A stretch of DNA of 64,000 nt from Gordius sp. MW1 (lineage: Eukaryota; Nematomorpha; Gordioida; Gordea; Gordiidae): NCBI GenBank assembly GCA_964036665.1, contig OZ038532.1, positions 20,425,037-20,489,036 on the forward strand, read 5' to 3'. A model generated the notes under the pieces. That model searched no databases. It was not told where the DNA came from and worked only from the letters and a program-made list of their open reading frames with translations. This document shows, piece by piece, positions 45,109-60,100 of the stretch (within the stretch, counting starts at the first letter, position 1; each line of letters starts with the position of its first letter). A program made the position numbers and the translations under genes.

Positions 45109-48100
45109 GTAATATATTTTACCATAATCTTGTTTCATTTTAGTTATTAAAATTTTAATTTTTTTTAAATTTGTCCAATCTAATTTTATTCTTATTAAAC
45201 TGACTTTTAAATATTCAATATATTTTAGCGTGTATTTTCATAATTATTTGTAAATTCGTGTATGAATAAGTGTTAATGTATTATATATATACACATGGGC
45301 GTAGCCAGGTTTTGGATTAGGGGGGGGGGGCAAAACGTTTAAAAGTTCAATTAGAGGGGACAAAACATAAATTTTTTTAATTTTTCAAAGTTTTTGCATT
45401 GAAATTTTTTTTTTCTTAAATTAGGTGCCCCACCCCTGGCTACGCCCATGTATATACAGCAGAATTGGGACATTTTTCCATAGATTTCATATAAATTTAA
45501 AATTCATAGCCCTTTGACCATTGCGGGGAAGATGACTAAAGCTTTTGATATCAATTTAAGAATTAGTGCGCCGATCCATGTATTTCGATAAAATTCTATT
45601 ATTTATTGACCTTTATGGCCATTAATTTTTGCCAAGTTACTCGAGTCAGTATATTAAATTTTATAACCACGCCCCTGTCTATCACACTATGTGTTAGTGA
45701 TGACAAATCGAATGCCTTAAAATAATGGGGGACCGCGGAAAAACGCAAAAATTTTGCAGAAAAGCTGCATTAACAAGCTCATTTGCCGTGGAGTGGCGAG
45801 GGTGCAATAGAAAGTTAGCCAGTGAAAAAAAACGTGTTAAATTTAGCGTGGAAGCGAGTGAGTGCCAAGCTCTAATGTCCAACCCCGCGATTTCTATCTC
45901 TAACTTAATGTGTTTGACCTATTTCTATCTCACTGCCTGCTCACTGGCTACGTTGTTAAAGCCAAAGGTGGCCACACGCGAACCCATTAATAAGAGGTTG
46001 CGTAATAGTAATTTTCATTAAGCTACTCATACTCCTTAGCCTTTGACCCCCCCCCCCCCACCACCACCTTTAGCATGTCCCTACTAGCCTAAGCAAGCGG
46101 ACTTAACACTCACTATCTGTTTAATCTATTGACTCTCGGACTACAAGTTCGGATTTTAAAAACAAAATTTTACCTTGCAAAATCCAATTTTTTGTTGGAG
46201 AATTAATTACTGTCTCTATTGTTAAATGTTAATTTTCTTTATACATACAGCTTAATCTATAATTTTTCTCACGCCTGCCTTCTAGACGTCTCTTTATAGA
46301 TCGGGTGCCCCCCCCCCTTGGGTTAGTTTTGCTTTGCGCCATCACATAAATGCAAACTTACGCAAAAACGTTATCTGTTTTGTGGTCTTAGTTTAGTTGT
46401 CATGGCAGTCAGCCCCATTTTGGACTTTTAAAATAAGTCCCCTCGAGCCAATTCATTTCTACGACAACAGTAAAATTATAGTGTGAGGGTGGGGGGAGGG
46501 GGGGGGGAGTGAAAAAGATACAAAGTAGTACAGCAATGAGTGGTGGTTGTCGCATTTAATATCATTTATTTTTTTGGGTCTTTTTTTTGCTTCACGCAAT
46601 GGCCAAGTGGAGGGCCGTTTGCAATGTAATGTCTTTTACGCTGGACTACCCCTCCTGTCCTGTCCCTTTAAAAGAAGAGAGTTTATGTAGTAGTGGGGGG
46701 GGGGGAATAGTGGAATAGCCTGGGGCATTCCTATCTCCCTACCTAAATTTGAGAAATTTAGAATGGCTACTTGGCATTGCGTTGTACCATCCATCGCCTT
46801 TGTAGCTTCTTAGCATATATAGCAAATTTTCGTATAAGCGTGTTAAAAAATCATCCTGTCCAAACGCTGATGTAATGACTTTTTTACATTGATTACATTT
46901 GAAAATTTGCCAAAAAATCCGGCTGAATTCTAATTTACATAAAATATATATTAGAATTTCCCCCAAAAAATATGCTTAAAATAAAGTTTTTTGGGGGGTT
47001 ATAAATAAAGCATTAGCAAACAAATTTTCTAACTTTATTTTGGTGGCTAAATTGAGAAGTAGGGTGGATGTAGAGAGGTCATATCGAGGCGTTTATCCTA
47101 ATTTGTTAATTTTTTTGGTTAATGTTTGCCCTCCGCCCCGTCGATGAACTTTGACTTAATTTCGTTTTTTTTTGGTTTGCAAGTGGCTTCGCTGCTAACA
47201 CCAGGTATAAATAACTTAACCCCAAAACACACAAAGTACCCAATTTATGCTGACTTTTGAGAGATTTTGCTTTAAGACCGTCCAACTCCTAAAATTCCTT
47301 TCATAATTTGCATGGCGAAATTCGCAATTTAAATTGAGAAACGAAAATATTGTAAGTCAATTTATCTAAAATATATATGTTTATTCCTAAAACTAACTAT
47401 CTTTATTCCAAATATTCTAAACTACATATTCCTTATTTTTGTATTATACCCTTACAACAGGATTCCTTTTTAAAAACCAAATAAGGCCATTTGAAATCAT
47501 ATTAATTGGTCCCAATTCTTGGGCCCGAGTCATATTATATTATTAAGGGGGGATCTCCCTAGGCATCATCAAAGCCCAAAGGCTGTTTGGCAGGCTCTGC
47601 TGGAGAGAAAACTGAATTAGTTTTGCCATATGTTGTTCCAACCGTTCCATTAACATCTCAACTACCCCCCTCCCCAATCCATCCATCCCCTTTCCCCTCT
47701 TGCAGAAATCTAAGCAGGCATTGCCACACGCACCAATGGAAATGAGTGAAATTGAAAGTTTCGTTTAGCTGCTCGCTATAGGCTATGGCCTCGCCAATCC
47801 CATTTACCCCCCCCCCCCCCTCAGCAGAAATTGGAGTAAGATGGGTTTTTGAAAGGAAAGCTAGCTAACTAGAATCACCCCTCTCTTCTGCACAAGTTGG
47901 CAATACGTAATTTAGGGGAGGGGAGGTTAGTCCTATAATCCAGTTAACCGCCCCCCCCCCTGCTCAAGCCCGCTCCTCAGGCCTGATTTTCGCTACTTAA
48001 TTACCCACTATTACTACCCCCCCCTCCCGCTATCTCATTTCCACCAGCAGCGATACGAGTACGACATAAGTTTAAGGAACGGGCCTCGCTGGAACTGGTG

Positions 48101-51100
48101 CGTGCTTAGCATTACTAGGACATCATATCATTCATTATTCATTTATATCGCATCCTCCCCCTTCTGTCCCAATTTCTAGCATATCCCCTCCCCCATCCCC
48201 CTTCTGAGCATTTTGTAGAAGGAGGCGCTGGGAAGGTTCCAGATTAATCTAGAAGGAAAAATAGATTGGGTAACGGATACGTTAGGGATGGGAGAGGGGA
48301 AATGGAGGGAGGGGAGGGGTTTGGTGCCTTATGGCTTTTTGGGCTGTTGTTGGGTGTGTAAAAGAGCCTTTCCGCGAATCATTTTATATATTCTAGCTTC
48401 TTCTATCCTCTATACTTATTGATTTTCGGAGCGGGCAAACTCTGAGGCGCGTTATGCACTTCTATCAAGCGCGACCTTTGAAACTTTTAGGAATCTTAGA
48501 ATTAGCTTTTCGCCTATGCTTTGAAACGATAGTGGGAATTTCATAAGCCAATTCCTATTTTAACATTTGTCTAAGGAGATCTTATTGTGTAAGGGCAGGA
48601 TTGTCCTTGAGCAATAACTATAGTTGCTGTACAGGTGAGGGAGTGATATTGCTGAGGGATGCAGTGTGATTTATGTAGATATGCATGGGCGTAGCCAAAA
48701 TTTTGATATAATTTATTTGAAACTAGACCCCTAATTTGGTTAAATAAAAAAATAATTGATTTGGGCAGCTGCCCCTCTACCCATAATTAATGTCTTTGAC
48801 CCTGTGTCAAATTTCAAGCCTTTAGTTTGTCCTTCCTCCATTAAGCCCTGCTTGGAGTTCACTAACTTTTAAATCAAAAAGATGGGTTACATAGCTTAGC
48901 GATACACATTAATGAGACAATTTTAATACCTGTCTGCTGTATATCCCATTTATAATCTTAACCCATGGACGTAGCCAAGCCTAAAGATTATTGAATTTAT
49001 GGCTAAAATTGCAAAAAAATATCATTTTGCCCCTCTTTAAATCATTATTGTTCCCCTTTAATTTCACTGTTTGTTACCCCCATGTCTTGACCAAATATTT
49101 TTTGTCATATCGCTATTTTAATTCAAAGCCGAGTAGTGTGGGCCTCAAAGAGATTTATTAAATCATAAATTGTAGCTTAGTAGCTCAATCGCCTCTTATC
49201 TTTTTCGCTGCTTTAGGTGTTAACCCGTAGCAATATAATTTCGCTTTCGCTTCATCTTAAATTCGATGGGGGAGAGAAGGGGGAGGGACAGGAGAGGAAT
49301 ATGAGAAATTTTTGATGAATAAGCGTTAGCCGACACTTTTTCAACAACCTGTGGGCACTACACTATAACTAGATGAAGGGGGGGGGGGGAGAGGGAGAAA
49401 GATTGGGAAGGGGTGGTCGGGTAAAGGGATTTAGGGCATTCTTAACTGACTTGCGCATACATATCCACTAGGGTGTTCTGCATCCTAACTTATAGAAAGA
49501 GCAAGGGGGGGGGGTTGATAGGGTGCGGGCGGGCTTAGTCAAAAGTGGACCCCTCATGAAACGCACTGAGAGGGGAGGAGTGAGAAGGACACTAAATGAC
49601 ACGGAGGGGGGTGAGGCATATTAAAGGGGGAGGGGGTTGATAGGTGACATTTTTATACTATTATAAAGTTGAGGGTGTTAATTATTAAATGCAAGGGCAT
49701 GGGCGTAGCCAAGAGGGGGGAGGCAGGGGCGGCTTCCCCCCCATAAATCCAAAAATTTGTTAAAATTTATGAAAACTATGGCTAAAAATTCAAAAAATGA
49801 TCATTTTGCTCCTCACTAAATCATTATTGTCCCCCTCTAATTTTAATGCTGGCTACGCCTATGTTCAAGGGTCTGGTTTTAATTCACTTAGTTAAATTGG
49901 ACCATTCAGTCAATTCCTTTTCTCCAAATCTCGTTTATTGCATGGACCTTTGTCCGTCGCCTTTTAACGTGGGAGGAGGGGCAGGGATGAGTAATAGGGG
50001 CGCGGGCTTAATTAGAGATTTCCGTCCAATTTGTTTGCGAGGGTAACCTTTGAATCGATTGTTAATATTTTTCGTAACAACGACCTGCTCTAAAATAAAT
50101 TACTCTATGAGGTAGGCAAAAAATATTTTCCCTTTGGGTTGGGCATTGCGAAGATATTCTATTAATTAAATTTTGAATTACCTTGATACCATTTTTTTAT
50201 TTAATCACGGATTGGGTTATAACGGTTTTTCTCGGGCGGGGCAAGGGCTTAGCCAGCATTGGATTTAGAGGGGGGCCATTAATGATTAAGGGAGGGGCAA
50301 AATGATCATTTTAAAATTTTAGCCATAATCTTAATTACGGATTTTAAGGGGGCAGCCGCCCCTCCCTTCCCCGGCTACGCCCATGGGGCCAGGAAAATAC
50401 AAGCTAGTGGGATTTAATTAAACTTTGTTAAGAGGTTACCTTTGCGCTCGAGTAACTAAATCTATGAGTCAATTTCGCCTTTTAATTTCTCTTTAATTCT
50501 TGGCTTAGATGTTAGCGCGTCCTTCGCACAATGACCAATGTGGCTCTCTTTGAACGTCTATTGTCGGTAAGAAAAAGGCCATGTAATTCTGGGAAGAGGG
50601 AGGAGTGTGGAAGGAGGGGAGGGACAATAAGAGAGAACAAAAATTAGTAGGTGGTGCCAGGGATTTTTCCCCCCTGATTCAACATTGCATCTCCGCGTAT
50701 ATATGATTTTTGTTGAATTAAACCACAGCCCCTCCTGCCACAATGGCTATTACAGGGACTCTCGCGGAAAAAGATAAGTGTGGAATGCGATGCGATGCAA
50801 AATGCCTTTTTTTCCACACTCTCAGCGTAGCGCGCATACATTGGAATTGTAGCCAATGGCTTGGAGGTCATTTTAGTTCCCCCTCCTTTCATTGTAAACG
50901 CTTTGTCCGCTCGCTCCCAGAGTCACGTGACGATATTAACAAGCAACCTTAAAATATTTGGCCAATTTTCCTTTAAGCCTCGTAATTGCTTAAAAAATAT
51001 CTCAGTTTACCATATACTTAAAAGTAATCGCTATGCAATTTGTGGGCTCGCTTTTGGGTTTTAAGATCGATTTTATTAAGTACCAAACCTTAGTTTTTAA

Positions 51101-54100
51101 ATTGAGCCATCCTTTAGCTAGAGACCCCCCCCCCCCCCCCCCGAAAATCATTGGTTTGTTGCTCGGAGTCCTTGAACCAAGAATGGGGCAATTTGAGAAT
51201 ATACGGACCCTTCATAAAGGGTACTCACAAAAACCCCCCACAGTATCGATCCTTTACTTGAAGAGTGGGTGTATAGATTGGAACCAGTTGTCCCTCCCCC
51301 CTCATCCCTAAATAACCGCGTGACCACAAATTTGGGTCGATCTTTAGCGTTATTACTGTGCCAAAAATTGAATGGTTAATAGAGGAGGAATATAGTGAGA
51401 ATGTAATGTAAAAATTGTACACTACCCCTCCCTCCCCTCTCCTCCCCCCATGACTTTTACGGCCAAATAATAAATTACCACTGGGCGACCTGCCTAGTCC
51501 AATAAATTAGGTTACCACACCATTGGCCCCCCCCCACCCTAGTCTGTCTCATCCACCACAATATAAGTAACTAGCGCTTTGGCACTAGACCTATAATACC
51601 CTAGCCTCCCTATCCCCCCCCCCGCATGCATCGATAAAGGCCAAATTATTATTATAAAGGACACACATTTTGGCAAGCAGGCAGACAGCAGCCAAGGGGG
51701 GAGGGAGGGTTATGGGACGGGTGAAAATAGGCCATAGGTCACATCGCTTAATAGTGCGCGCGCGGTCGGAGTGTGTGCGCGCGCCCGTGTTGTGGTAATT
51801 AAGAGATGGTATGGGATGGGGCTCTCGGGGGGGGGGGGGGTGCGCGTGCGAATTAGGTTTGGAGGTAACTTTGTTTTTTTTCGGCGGTGTCACTAAACAT
51901 CACATACCTCGTAGGGAGGCCTTGTCGTCCCGTGTAAAAATTGTTTTGGGCCTAAATACATAAAGACAGATGTGGTGCGGCACAGGAAAATTAGTCCTTA
52001 GGTGGGGGGGGGGAGGCTGAGAAAAGACCGATTGTTCAAATATGACCTAAATAACTTGACTGTGAGTTAACTTACCCATCACTAGACCTTTAGATGTCAA
52101 GTAACTGAAAGGTTATTTAGTTTTGTCTTTCTAATTCTTCCAATTAAGAGGTGGGTTGCGTATATAACTCAACGCCAGCCAGGCTCGGTTTGTTTTTTTG
52201 GCCTGCTAACCTCTCCCCTACCACACCAAATGTTATGCCTTCTATTGTGATAGGGTAATATTAAGACTTAAGTAGTACTTTCCATTGGTCTATAGCCGGA
52301 AGACGGCCAAAAAGCCCATAATCTAATTAACCAGAACACTATATTATCAATGCAAAATTAGGTTTAATAATTAAAAGAAAAAAATTCACAAGCAGCAAAT
52401 ATACAATTAAAATAGCAATGGGCCTCTGGCAGGGGTCAGATAAAGTAGAAGTAAGCAACGGTCATCATAATTTGCTGGGAATCATTTAGCCAGTTTCGCA
52501 ATTATCCTATATATAGCAACAACCTATCCAAGTTTCCCAAAATGCTTTATGAGAAATCTAATCAGTTGGGCACAACAACAATATGGATAATGGGCTCGGG
52601 CGAGGTCGAAAAAATTAGAGCCAACCAGCGGTCATAGAAATAAAAGTCTTTTACAGAAGCATAAGTCCGCTACCATTAAAAATCTCCACGACAAATATGC
52701 ATAAATTACAAGTTGGACAACGGACGGACGGACAACCAAAAACGAGCCCATAAATAGCATAGCAATTAATAGTTGTGTTGCCTACGCCTTCTTTTAACAG
52801 TATAAGTTAGCGCGAACTCGTATGCAATTGTGCTGCTGGATAGAAATGTCTTGTTAACACGGGTCTCCCTGTTCTACGGGCTAGGCGGTTAAAGTGTAGA
52901 GTGAGTGCATGAACAACGAGCACAACCAGCGCCAAGTTAAAAGAGTGTTGGTTAGCGTTAACTAAAGCCCTGCCCTGCCTGAATGCGTTACTGCTACTTA
53001 ACTCCCCTTTGAAACTTCTATTTTGATCCATTCCAACGATCTAGGGGGGAGTTGGTTGAGGTGGAATAGAAGTCAGCGAACCTGATTGACCTCCTTTCTA
53101 TTTTCCCTTGTTCCCCCTCCCCCCCCCCCCCTCTCCATACGTAAATCACGGATTGATATGTTGTGCATTGAGAGAGCCTGAAATCTCAAAGTTACGAATG
53201 AATAACCCCCTGTCTATCTCTGGTCTGCTCTGATTAGCGCTCTTAGCTTGCGGGGAGACAATAGAATAACTCCTTCAATTAATTGAGCCAAAAATGAAGG
53301 TAGATTAGTCCCCATCACCGTTATACGCGTCATATTTGATTGTCACCTAAGCCCTCTAACCACTATATACCCTCCCTTCCCTTCCACACCCATTATTCAA
53401 AGTGATCTCTTCATTGAACCCACCCCCCCTCTCTCGACCTCCTCCTAGAACAGCTCGCAGTCCTCTCGCTAGCTAGCTCCTTATTCTCACTGGGAAGCGG
53501 GTGTGGGGGGGGGCTTTGTTGTAGTGGTAGTAAACGACCCACACTCGATTGGTACGTTGAAAAGACAAGGAGGCTAACGCGGGTAGGGTTAGTTTTTAGG
53601 AAAGAGGCAACGAACTTTTCACCTTGCGCGCGCTTTAACCATCCAACAACCGAGGAGACAACCACACCACCACTATTTATAACTATCATCTCCATTCCAT
53701 CCCCCTTCCTAATAACTACCCCTTCCCCCATGTAGGAGTAGGATCCATTGACATGGTGGAGGGGGGGGCGAGGTTAAGTTGAACGGGCAGAGTGACTTTA
53801 TACGCATGTCGTTTTGTTTCGTAACTTCGAGACCTCAGTGCTACCCCCCCCCCCCCCCGCTTGTTTAAGAAAGTCGACCATTTTGGGTTGGTTTGATTGC
53901 TTAGGCGCAGAGAGATCTCACCCCACCCCATCACCCCCTTATATCCATCCGACGTCGTAATGAGCGTACAATGTTGTTTAGCCTGTGGCACGGACTTTTA
54001 TTAGGACGGGGTAAGGGGTTGAATGACATACTCAACCCCTCGCTCGCTATCGTGCTAGCTAATGGGGGGCGCATCTTACAAATTGCTAAAGTTTCCTCGG

Positions 54101-57100
54101 GACTACATCGCTACAGGTATTGTGGTTAATAAGCATTAGCTCCAATACCAGACCTGTACCCTTACTTACTACTAAGGTTAGATATGATAAATTGTTGTCA
54201 ATTCATATTCAATTCAAGCATGGTTATTATCTGTTAGGGAGCACCTAGGACAATTGTTTATGGCTGGGTTTTTCTAAACTAAAAGCGTCTTCAAATTACA
54301 GAACCAACGATATTTTCATTATTAGATTAATTGTTAAAATGGAGCTAAATTTATAATAAGGGACGTGAGCGTATTCAAGGGAGGGGGGGCAAAGAGGCTG
54401 CCTTCCTCTAAATCCAAAAATTATGGCTATTCAACATTATTGCCCCCCTCTAATGCTGGCTACGCCCATAATAAGGTATATGTTTTTTAAGCCACAAACT
54501 GCAATAATAACTTGTGAAAAATATGATATTATCAATGACTAAAAGTAGAATATCATACAATGTCTACTTAAAAGCAATATTAATATCTTAAAGGTGTGTC
54601 GGAAATTTCCTCATTACAAAAATCTTTTTTTATTCGTAGTATTAAATGTCTTAATTATCTATTTATTTTTTTAGATTAAATTTCCAAAATTGGCGCTATT
54701 ACATTTAATATTACAAAACTGTTAGTGTTATTAAAGGCTAATTTTTATCATCATGCATTAGAACCCGACTTCATTTTCGAAGGAACCGAGAGCGATGTAT
54801 TGGATAAAAGTCCTGCCATGTTTAACGACAAATGCGCCTTAAATGGAATAAAAAACGTGCTATTGCCTAGTACTACTTCACTCCCCACACACATTAATAA
54901 ATCATCGGTTTCTAATTCTTTGCCTGCCCAACGCATTAATGCATCTTCGACTCGTGACCAAACCTTTCCCATTTCCGGTCTAACTCATTCAAATGCAACG
55001 CATCATCCGTCCGTTCCACCTTATACCAATAGAAAAATTGGACAACATACAAAAATTCCTAAACAAATACTTCAAATTCTCAAGCATAAAGACTCTTCTT
55101 CACATGCCCTTCCCAAAGGTAAAGTGTCAACTTCGACTATTATACCGATTAGTGTTGTAAAAACGGATGGGTTTTGTTTGGTCTGCCATTGGTTCAACTA
55201 AGACACGGTCGACTATGGTCTGTTTTTCAAATTTCGACTAAGCTCACAGGTCGACTAAGAAACACAGACCAAAAAAAGTTTTATGTTTAGTCGACTAAAG
55301 CCAAAGGTCGTCAAAACAAAACCCAGCCGTTTTCACAACACTAGCCACCTACCCCTTGATTGGTTATTAAATTTCTTAATGGACTGATAAATATATATCA
55401 CCTATGGGAAGGCGTGGTGCGATACAGTTTTTTTCAAATACAATGAATCTCCTAGGCGTAGCCAGGGGGTGGCAGGGAGGGGCGGCTGCCCTCCCTCTAA
55501 ATCCAAAACTTTAAAATTTAATAAAATTTTAGCTAATATTTTTAAAAAATGTTCATTTCTCCCATTCCTTTAGACCCCATTCTAAATCCAATTCTGGCCA
55601 CGCCCATGATCTATTTCATAAAACCTTGTTTATGCCCTACCTTAACTATTTCCCCCATTTATACTCCCCTCCCACACATGTACCTTCATGGACATAGCCA
55701 GCATTGGAAGAGGGGGGCAAGAATGACTTAGGGAGGGACAAAATCAACATTTTTTGAATCATAATTTTAATAAATTTCACTCAATTTTTGATTTAGAGGG
55801 GGAGCTGCCTTTCCCTGCCCCCCCCCCTTGGCTATACCCATGTGTACCTTCGATCTATATTAAAGTTAAGGCTGAGTTAATTTTTACTAGTAAATACATG
55901 GGTTTTTTACGCGATGTAGGTATGGGAAATGGTACTAAAACTGACGTTATTCAATGTGGGGTGTGTCGAGAAAGGTTTAGCATGTCCGAATTGCCAGCCT
56001 ACCTCGAGCATAAGGACCGTGAGACGCAAAGCTTGCTAGGCCTTAGGCGGAATGGTGTGAGGGGCAGCGAGAGCAAACGTAGTAGTCGAACGAATAAATT
56101 AACGAAACATCATTCGGGTTCCGAACCCACACTCGTTACTTACGCGACGCCCGCAAATTATTTTAGGGAACAACGCCTACCCCTCACCACTACCCTACCT
56201 AGCCTTCACTCTTCCTTTGAACCCCCTCCCGTTAAAGAGGCCAATCTTGATCCAGCTTCCCCCGCCCTTTACTATTACAAACGCCCGGGTCGGTCCCCTC
56301 GTCAATTAGCTGAAAATTTATGCAATTATTCAGGGACGACAGAGAGATGTAGTTCGGCACCTTCCTTGGCGCACCGAAATTTAGAGGCCGAAACCGGGTG
56401 TGGGAAAGGTTTGAGCCCGGAGACGCTGTGCCAACTTAAGGACGAGATATTGATTGGGGTTCGAGAATCGTTGCCTCAATCGTCGTCGGGTTCGGTATAC
56501 CAACGAGCGCTGCCGACGAAAGCCGAAATAGCGCGCTTTAAGGACTTGGATATGGGAAATGCTTTAAATAAAGCTATTGAAAGACCCTGTCTTACCACCG
56601 AAAATCAACTTGTCTCATCGTCGCTTAATTTATTAGGTTCGAAACAGGCTTATTTATATAATTTGTCTATTATCACAATCTATGCTTCTTAGATGTTTGT
56701 ACTTGAAAAAAAATTAAGAATCTGAACTTATGATGTCCAAAAAAATTGATTAAGCGGCTGAACGTATTTAATAGCTAGGTTGACGCGATCGGAATGATAT
56801 AAAATTTAGACAGCGTGGAGGTGGACGTTACCGCTCCTTTGATAAATTGTTTTATAAAATCACGGTCTCCCGTAGCTGCATGTTAAATGTTTTCTATCTT
56901 TTTTCTGTTTATATTACCATCTTGTCTTTTACTGCAAATATTTTAAAAGATTCCGTTTGAAGTAAAAATTATAAATCTAATGAAGTTTTTTATGTAAATT
57001 TAAATATTTAGTAGAAACAATTTACATACCAAATTCCACTTTAATATTGCAAAATTATTCTAATCTAATTATGAACTATATTTAAAATTTAAGTTTAAGA

Positions 57101-60100
57101 CAAGGCTGCGATTGAACAACCTTTTGTTGCCTGCTTGTGATTGCTATTTTTATTTGTAGTATTCTGATGTTAATGGTTTTATGCGTAAGACTAGGTGTCA
57201 TAGGCGCTCAGTTTTAAAAACTGTGTCCGCTTGACCATAATTTGATTTAAAAAACTGGTATAGCGAATAATCGAATGGTATTTTGTAGAAAAAATAGTCG
57301 ATAAAAAATACATATCTATATAATGATTTTTAAAGTAATATTTGGTTGAACGCCATTAGTTGTGTACCAACCAAGGGCAATAATGACATAATAACTTTAT
57401 GCTTTAATGATATTGTGCATTTACAGCCAACCAATCCGGTCGAGACTCGGGCTCAAAATATCTTTGTGCTTTTTGTCAATACTCAACCCTGTCATCGCGG
57501 AGCATGATTTGTCACGCCCAAAACATTCATAAAATGCGCATATGCCGTACAAACCCCAATTCTTGCCCACCACCTACTCGGTTGGGCCAAATACTCAGGG
57601 CTAACGGGCGAATTACGCCACAAAAATTGGGGACGGCCTCTGGAAAAATTTCCAACTTACCGGATGATGACGATAATCGAAGTTACTTTGAGAGGAAGCG
57701 TTTGCAAGAGCTGCACCTCGAGGTCGGAAAAATTCCTAGGCCCCCTCTTAAAGTATGCATTGCTCCGCTCGAATCTTTTCCCGATCACGGGGCAACGAGG
57801 GATCCTATTCCCAATAAATACTACTACAACGATAAAACTTCCCCTACCCTGACCACCCCGACAAAGCGACTTAAGACAGAAAATTTGATCAATTTGGCCA
57901 ATGGTCGTCTTGGAGATAGAAGTGGTGGGTCCAACCTCGCGCTAATGTTGAGCCAGAAAGGGAGCGGCCAAAATTGGGCTAAAGCCTTAGCCGAGGCTTA
58001 CAGAAACGAATGGGGGGACAATGAAGGAGAAGAGGAAGAAGAAACGGAAGATGAGGAATTTAACGAAGGTTATAATCTCACCTTTCGATTTACTCTAAAT
58101 GCTCAGAATTTTTGCTTTATACTTTAAATATTTTGTTGGTAAAACGAGAGCTTATAGGAAAAACGTCCAATAATGTCATGTTTTCCCCCTTTTTTGTCAA
58201 AGGTCAACCAAAATTTTAGCTTTAAAGTTAGCAATTAGAATCCATATTTTATTTTCCGACAAGGATCTTAAAAACACAATGAGTGATATGTCTTTGTTCA
58301 TGTTTATACCTGCCTTTATGGGCGTAGCCAGTGGGTGGGGGGGGGGGCCGTGCCCCTATCTAGATCCAAAAAATCTTTTTTTTGCCCCTCCCTAAATCAT
58401 TATTGCCCCCCTATAATTCCAATCCTGGCCACACCCGTGCCTGCCTTTGAGTATTTAGTTTCATTTATAAATTGTACCTCCCAAAGCTGTTAAGGTAATC
58501 GAAACATTTTCAAAACAATATTTTTCTATAAGAATTTGTTTAGTACACTAAGTGTGTCCGAGAAGTTAGAATTTTCTTTTGTATATCCAATTACTGTCTC
58601 TTTTCCGACATATAATAAATAGCTCTGCTCACATTGTTTATTTTTTTCTTACCGCTCAGGTTCTTTGTCGAAAGTTAATGGTTCGGTCAATTATGAACCC
58701 AGCTGCCACCGACCTCGCCCCGTTCTAGCGCCCAAACCTGATTACAAAGGAGAACGTGAACATAATAATAACACCCCAACCGCTCGCATGATTATTGATA
58801 AATACTTGAGGAGAGAGCATTGTTTCGTTTCCACTTCCCCACATAACGCGGTCGCTATGAACAATGGTGTTAAACGCGAGGCGTTTGAAGGCGAAAACGG
58901 GGGGATGGAAGAGCAAATTGAAGATGGCGAAGGACCACGTGATCACGGTAGTTTTGGCGACGTCGGCAGTGGTGGCAAGATAAAGTGTTGCGAATTTTGC
59001 AATAAATCCTTCCGGTTCATGAGTAATCTCATCGTGCACCGTCGTTCGCACACGGGCGAAAAGCCGTACAAATGTTCGTTGTGTAGCCACGCCTGTACAC
59101 AGGCCAGTAAATTGAAGCGACACATGAAAACGCACGTGAATAAAGCGAACCTCATGACGGTTCTCAACCATGATCATGGGGCGGATGAGTGTTACGGCGA
59201 AGTTTCTCATTCCGTCCCCAGTGTCGACTACGACGAAGATGGACCTCAAGAATCGGACGAACAACTAGTGAACGGACGCGGCGACATGGATTCCCCCGAC
59301 AAAATGACTCTGCTCGGGCAAGTGATGGAAAATTACGGACTCGACCGGCTGCAAACTTACAACGAGGCCTTCAAACAGGCTCTCGAAGAAAATCCCATCA
59401 TTCCGTCGTCCCTCAACGCGTGGCTTGGTATGTCGAACGGGGCAGATTCACGCGCTCAAAATCGCCATTTGAACGAAATGTTAGATAACGACGATCCCCC
59501 TACCACCCTTGCTACCAAACGTAAGCAAGACGTGGTCAGTTCGCGTACTTCTTTTTGTCCCGAGTCCAATAACGAAGAAAATCGTGACTATCGCCATTTG
59601 CCTCGCACGGATGCGATCATAAACTACAAGGCTTTTGCCGAAAGCGCGGCTCGCAACTTTTATTTCGACAGAGCGTCGTTTGAACCGACAGTCAAGCGTG
59701 AGGATTACGTGAAAAACTTTAAAAATTTGCCCCTTTCCTTGAGGAACAACAACAATGGGGATGAGCCCGCCGACTTGGAAACGCATGTTAAAAAAGAATA
59801 CGGAAGAAATGAGGATAATGACGAACACACGACCCCTGAGGATATGGAATCGTTGCGATACGATTATTATAATACAGCCGGACAACCGTTACCTGATCAT
59901 GGGAATGTTGACGCAACGGATAAAACAATCCCTGGTGAACTGGGTAGCGAAAACGTCGTAGCAGACACTGCCCCTGCTAATAACAGGAAGAGCGCAACTT
60001 GCGAGTATTGCGGTAAAATATTCAGGAATTGTAGCAATCTCACCGTCCATCGGAGGAGTCATACAGGTGAAAAGCCGTACAAATGCGCTTTATGTCCTTA

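Larger units (their letters stand above)
45109..54761 (+). other. First intron of the BCL11-like gene (9.65 kb)
   Basis: Begins GTAATA after the NuRD exon and ends at gcattag (or the alternative gttag at 54725). It holds several family A copies, one family C copy and many G/C homopolymers. Frames inside (for example 45725-46021, 52807-53031 and 53411-53991) show no homology. Confidence 0.82.

Noticed and set aside
45725-46021. 98-codon plus-strand frame
   Set aside because: It lies inside the BCL11 first intron, has no homology I recognise and no convincing splice context.
52807-53031. 74-codon minus-strand frame
   Set aside because: Short, no homology, intronic on the opposite strand.
53411-53991. 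Two overlapping minus-strand frames of 106 and 91 codons
   Set aside because: Low-complexity, driven by C/G runs, with no domain seen.
58725-59264. 179-codon minus-strand frame
   Set aside because: It lies opposite the conserved BCL11 zinc-finger exon and reads as its reverse shadow.
59481-59885. 134-codon minus-strand frame
   Set aside because: Shadow of the BCL11 last exon with no independent homology.
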